The notes below the pieces were generated by a model. It ran no database searches and had not been told where the DNA came from. It saw only the letters and a program-made list of their open reading frames with translations. The position numbers and the translations under genes were made by a program. A stretch of 9,551 nucleotides of DNA from Prevotella sp. CAG:485 (GTDB lineage: Bacteria > Bacteroidota > Bacteroidia > Bacteroidales > Muribaculaceae), in the NCBI GenBank assembly GCA_000437495.1, contig FR897881.1, forward strand, positions 67,423 to 76,973. Reading direction: 5' to 3'. Numbering within the stretch: position 1 is the first letter of the stretch; every line of letters begins with the position of its first letter. This document shows positions 8,601 through 9,551 of the stretch, in pieces.

Positions 8601-9474
8601 CACCGTGCCCGGTATCTCGCTGGTAAACACCGCCTGGGTGAAGGATGCAGTGCTCAACGGCGACGGAATGTCGTCGCAGGCAGGCGGATTCGCCAAGGAC
8701 GACTGGTTCAAGCTGACGCTGACCGGCACACGCGCCGACAACTCCACGGTGGATAAGGAAATCTATCTGGCCGACTACCGCAGCGCCGACGCCCGCGACC
8801 GCTACTACATCGACGGCTGGCAGTGGTTCGACCTCAGCGATATGGGCAAGCTCGTGTCGATTAAGTTCGCCTTCAGCGGCACCAAGTCGAACAGCCAGGG
8901 CTGCACTACACCGTCGTATGTGTGCATCGACAACCTCGGCGCCGGATGCGTGCGCGATACCATGGCCCGTCAGACCGTACAGCTGCGCGGCTTAGGCAGC
9001 AAACCGGCCCGCCTGTCGCTGCCCGATGTGCTGGGCATGAGCGCCGAAAACGGCACCATGACGTTCGCTCTGCAGCAGCCTGCCGCCGAGTTCGCACTCA
9101 AAGACAACGGCCTGGTGGAAGTGTCGGGCAACCGCAACTCCGACCACTGGCTGCTGGCCTCTGCGACCCAGAAGGGTCGCACACGCTACGTGGCTGTCCC
9201 CGTGCATATTGATCAGGAAGTAGGTGTTGGCGAAATCAGTGCCGAGAAAGTGGCTGTATGGCCCGTGCCGGCGCGCGAAGTGCTCAACGTCAATGTTGAC
9301 CTCGACGGATACACCATCGACCTCTACGACCTCAACGGCCGCCTGCTGCTCCATCAGCCGCAGTGCAGCGGCCACACCGTGCTGAACCTCGACGGCGTGC
9401 CCCGCGGCACCTGTCTTGTGCGCGTAACCCACGCACAGCTCAGCTGCACGCGCAAAATCGTAGTTAGCAAATAA
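2554..9474 (+). CDS. Giant T9SS-secreted surface protein: four CUB-like/BNR_assoc_N-like pairs, beta-helix, DUF4465, sorting domain
   Basis: Complete, 2306 residues. The ATG follows an A-rich leader and begins a signal peptide (hydrophobic IYIFLVFLLATVGG, signal peptidase I site LHA|ET after residue 21; no lipobox Cys). Domains: four CUB-like plus BNR_assoc_N-like pairs (about 26-309, 310-585, 586-867, 868-1136); a right-handed beta-helix (1137-1593) opening like pectinesterase-fold proteins (NADFATFKAAMEAL...VVLEVEDGEYTE) and ending NGAIGAYEY; an FnIII-like domain (1594-1705); an unnamed beta-sandwich (1706-1831); an Ig/PKD-like domain (1832-1915); DUF4465 (1916-2131); an Ig-like linker domain (2132-2220); and a T9SS type A sorting domain (2221-2306). 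From 1137 on it parallels the upstream gene. BNR_assoc_N is known from the N-termini of bacterial sialidases, but no Asp-box propeller is present. About 14 D-S/T-(A/I/L/V/M/T) motifs suggest O-glycosylation. I see no active site. It is probably a surface adhesin or ligand-binding protein; the function is inferred. Confidence 0.95.
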   Translation: MKRIYIFLVFLLATVGGMLHAETPVYNMGTKDGSNGEQTVDGSLLFYDKGGPTGTVQHAQTGFVTFKSKTEGDPLTIEFTAPVNFTQADSHLYIYEGSSGYPSSGGWKKPVPEGYKADLTNGATFTYTANTGVIEVLYYAPSYSEKGNGWEAKLSTAPPTQMQWQGILSYGTPEGYFYPGVKDCALLQLDMTTNGSMNPLSATSLGFSLSGTALTAGNLENVRCLYGTANALSAAKPFGQAIATPGATLTFKDTAVLKGGQNYFWLVADAKSDATPGNTLKVSATSAIVSDTARISKPLTPEGELSVANMIFMPKGKAEYTVTELPINFYDDGGPTGKYSENFTGTTVFRPGVQGKKVSISFTNLDLFNNSSAVSVGNNDVIKVYKGTEAVDSCLLATVIENDPVEVLSTAADGALTVTFASKTGYPTQGFEALVSLFTPQPMSVDTVSAEATTLETVSAAEQAAFLNMTLHTVNSEPAAKAEAFTFSIEGTENLAAKATVYYGTTAMGETEVKGNTVTVTPATPVSLRQGNNVFRLDLTMNPLANTGDSISVSAESVTVNGATKTFGPNSAFAKVQNVALSKEGTHTYTVHGPWQFKNSPSEYSYYGYDATGEQITVFKPGKEGYVTELDFTKIYLYYPYSGSPHPALTVYDGEGTGGRVLYDVTKSNNNTLPASPLRGTTASGALTVRFYPNGVRGTNSSNGFEANVNLYKSQPMVIKSVEGFQAPETDVMAAQTDVPVVGFKVVTEGDKNPLALNSVKVNLKGCGNIVKVVKLYATGADNTFSASAATLLATDTIAAGAETSTLTLAVADTLPERDSYFWVAYDMVGSLAADLPVDASLTEVKIGSQTPAITNADPEGQSLTKNIYFFRGNDDVVNVTGTMLFYDDGGPDGKYTTAHKGKVTFMPAEGQILKFRFRSFYTNVNDDFDVYNGASTATADRLVRLYSSKSNIPDVMSTADNGALTVLFNPSKNNINDGWAIEVIAFTPKPLSVDSVKVESVAPQSLLRGSENNAMLHVSMYVGGDKGSIDVSKLSFSAPDATLAGLEKALVYYTGTNTGFATNDLYATAQGNPLSFSGNREIKLPGIYHFWLAYDVKSDAESGEEFTAQLNSITVSGNDYTPANRLIASAYTVGGKHGNFVIGKSENADFATFKAAMEALKTGIDGPVVLEVEDGEYTELVQIDAIPGNSSKNTLTLRSQSRDRSKVVINYESYDSPRDYRDQYGVLTLNGIDYATVEDLTFTTENVKFDYVVFVKGQSCNDTIRNCYIHAATTTSYSDDINLIRTYAEDVANCNNDNLTIEGCLLEGGYIGAAVGGTTNVSLPREKGAVIKGNTFVNQGSKGLYISGENDATITGNTVQHDGSVMGSSFNGMDIYRANGNMVCADNVFTITAPSSRSNISAIYLRDINAPEAGRQRVYNNDISITGSANTTMYGLNVANNDTIKQTKEIQYNTVVLSGTGGAISSGIYINAPFSGSTLRNNILQCEMKGYALRIQKPDYAVKGVFANNSLFSADTTTVGGVQANDYNFADFCSAINMTGAINEKAAFVAPGINELDSPGGFGIAIPVDYITADLNGTARKTANGAIGAYEYSSNSAAASMAQGYPQVGGITDTQATVKLKADRSCEAYVIAWPVYEETPYVEDVTILGRKVALRAGREGQVTVDSLSAGNEYKAYVVLRNFRGVNSGVIESAPFTTKHAPTAVSTFETVEPEGTMFDDGTAHFSGWKVIALSGAPGTAPAAKVAMMSGKFASVKPTNASALTLDGFYMRNKQAVKLTSLSAAQQQLGSKTIAPGEWRYISLRDMGSLAVLRFETENADSVLIDDFSGQPQDFGAAISFAPQQGTEGSQAQLVAYAQGGVWPYTVEWTDQSGKVLGNDLTLSTTLSHSMAYSVKVTDGWGNTDSDKAVIRVSGGMYPATFDDLQLAPESHWSGEENGRSSFFSGSWEFPNYYLKNYDSWAWCGYANSTSTAYTGFTDQFNNVAGGGDRSANYGVIYGDAYWGPCVVKLTSNAEGDTVPGISLVNTAWVKDAVLNGDGMSSQAGGFAKDDWFKLTLTGTRADNSTVDKEIYLADYRSADARDRYYIDGWQWFDLSDMGKLVSIKFAFSGTKSNSQGCTTPSYVCIDNLGAGCVRDTMARQTVQLRGLGSKPARLSLPDVLGMSAENGTMTFALQQPAAEFALKDNGLVEVSGNRNSDHWLLASATQKGRTRYVAVPVHIDQEVGVGEISAEKVAVWPVPAREVLNVNVDLDGYTIDLYDLNGRLLLHQPQCSGHTVLNLDGVPRGTCLVRVTHAQLSCTRKIVVSK
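2629..5961 (+). repeat. Four tandem protein repeats of a CUB-like plus BNR_assoc_N-like pair
   Basis: Four units of about 270-285 residues lie at 2629-3480, 3481-4308, 4309-5154 and 5155-5961. Each starts with a CUB-like half. Its first strand carries FYD(K/D)GGP(T/D)G in units 1, 2 and 4. A (L/I/V)xVY(x)G-type strand follows (YIYEG, IKVYKG, LTVYDG, FDVYNG), then in units 2-4 a GALTV(T/R/L)F strand. The second half matches BNR_assoc_N: NYFWLVADAKSDA in unit 1, NNVFRLDLTMNPLA in unit 2, SYFWVAYDMVGSLA in unit 3, YHFWLAYDVKSDA in unit 4. Halves join at a QPM or KPL motif in units 2-4. Unit 3 is the most divergent and lacks the GGPxG motif. DNA identity between units is patchy, so the duplications are old. 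Confidence 0.8.
5962..7332 (+). other. Right-handed parallel beta-helix domain
   Basis: Residues 1137-1593 of the giant protein. Rung-like repeats of N-x-(I/F)-x-x-N/G type recur (for example VIKGNTFVNQGSKGLYISG, ATITGNTVQHDGS, STLRNNILQC), with Asn ladders typical of the pectin-lyase fold. The N-terminal cap resembles pectinesterase-type starts. The end, DLNGTARKTANGAIGAYEY, resembles the closing motif of choice-of-anchor Q proteins, and the upstream gene closes in the same way. I found no pectinesterase QAV or DxxD-type catalytic motif and no obvious lyase Arg/Lys signature, so enzyme activity is not supported. Confidence 0.8.
9214..9471 (+). other. T9SS type A C-terminal sorting domain of the giant protein
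   Basis: Residues 2221-2306. The order is typical of the family: a VGVGEISAE linker, then VAVWPVPAREVLNV (the usual P-N-P-like first strand), IDLYDLNGRLL (the D-x-x-G-R strand), LDGVPRGTCLVRV and a basic tail, CTRKIVVSK. The upstream gene has the same series, with linker VGDISAE. An odd point is Cys in place of the usual Tyr after the R/A-G-x motif (GTCLV instead of GxYxV), plus two further Cys residues in the domain. Confidence 0.9.
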
Positions 9475-9501
9475 CAACTTTTTCTTTAACAACTTTTCCT
9501 T
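9472..9501 (+). repeat. 15-bp direct tandem repeat starting at the stop codon
   Basis: Two adjacent copies, TAACAACTTTTTCTT (9472-9486) and TAACAACTTTTCCTT (9487-9501), match at 14 of 15 positions. The first copy supplies the TAA stop codon. The repeat lies in a pyrimidine-rich stretch just before the hairpin. A slippage duplication is the simplest explanation. Confidence 0.75.
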
Positions 9502-9506
9502 TCTTT

Positions 9507-9540
9507 CAGCGGGGCGGTTTCGCGAGAATCCGCCCCGTTG
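9507..9540 (+). terminator. Strong GC hairpin after the giant gene, candidate transcription terminator
   Basis: An 11-bp outer stem pairs CAGCGGGGCGG (9507-9517) with CCGCCCCGTTG (9530-9540), with one G-U pair. A single T-T mismatch follows, then three more pairs (TTC with GAA) closed by a GCGA tetraloop (9522-9525) of the stable GNRA class. It lies 33 bases after the stop codon and should end the two-gene transcript. No T-tract follows inside the window: the sequence goes to CT and then poly-C. An intrinsic terminator is therefore likely but not complete as seen. Confidence 0.65.
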
Positions 9541-9542
9541 CT

Positions 9543-9551
9543 CCCCCCCCC
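9543..9551. other. Terminal run of nine C at the sequence edge
   Basis: The window ends in nine consecutive C. This is the place where a terminator T-tract would be expected, and it is a homopolymer at a sequence end directly after a strong GC hairpin. It may be an assembly or sequencing artefact (poly-G or poly-C read tails) rather than genomic sequence, so the last bases should not be trusted. Confidence 0.6.

Overview
The window holds two very large secreted surface proteins encoded head to tail on the + strand, and almost nothing else. It looks like a Bacteroidales (Bacteroidota) chromosome fragment. Both proteins end in a type IX secretion (T9SS) type A sorting domain and both carry a DUF4465 domain, which is largely a Bacteroidota family. 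The second gene has an AT-rich, Shine-Dalgarno-less leader and MKR-type signal peptide typical of the phylum. Codon third positions are rich in G and C, so this is a relatively GC-rich member; I cannot fix the family.

Layout: (1) positions 2-2527, the 3' part of a gene whose start lies left of the window. It encodes the end of a beta-helix, then an FnIII-like domain, an unnamed beta-sandwich, an Ig/PKD-like domain, DUF4465, a second Ig-like linker domain and a T9SS sorting domain. (2) A 26-base spacer. (3) Positions 2554-9474, a complete 2306-residue gene. It has a signal peptide, four repeats of a CUB-like plus BNR_assoc_N-like pair, a full right-handed beta-helix, and then the same C-terminal series as gene 1. 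(4) A 3' end with a 15-bp tandem repeat that includes the stop codon, a strong GC hairpin, and a terminal run of nine C.

The genes are paralogues that match domain for domain over about 800 residues, so they most likely arose by tandem duplication and are probably co-transcribed. Both products should cross the inner membrane by Sec, cross the outer membrane by T9SS, and be attached to or released from the surface. Domain content suggests binding to glycans, other polymers or a cofactor rather than a recognisable enzyme; no catalytic motif was found. No RNA gene, mobile element, CRISPR array or riboswitch is visible. I did not find a clear new multi-gene system. The main points of interest are the four-fold CUB/BNR_assoc_N array, an unnamed beta-sandwich conserved between the paralogues, and the unknown ligand of the DUF4465 domains.
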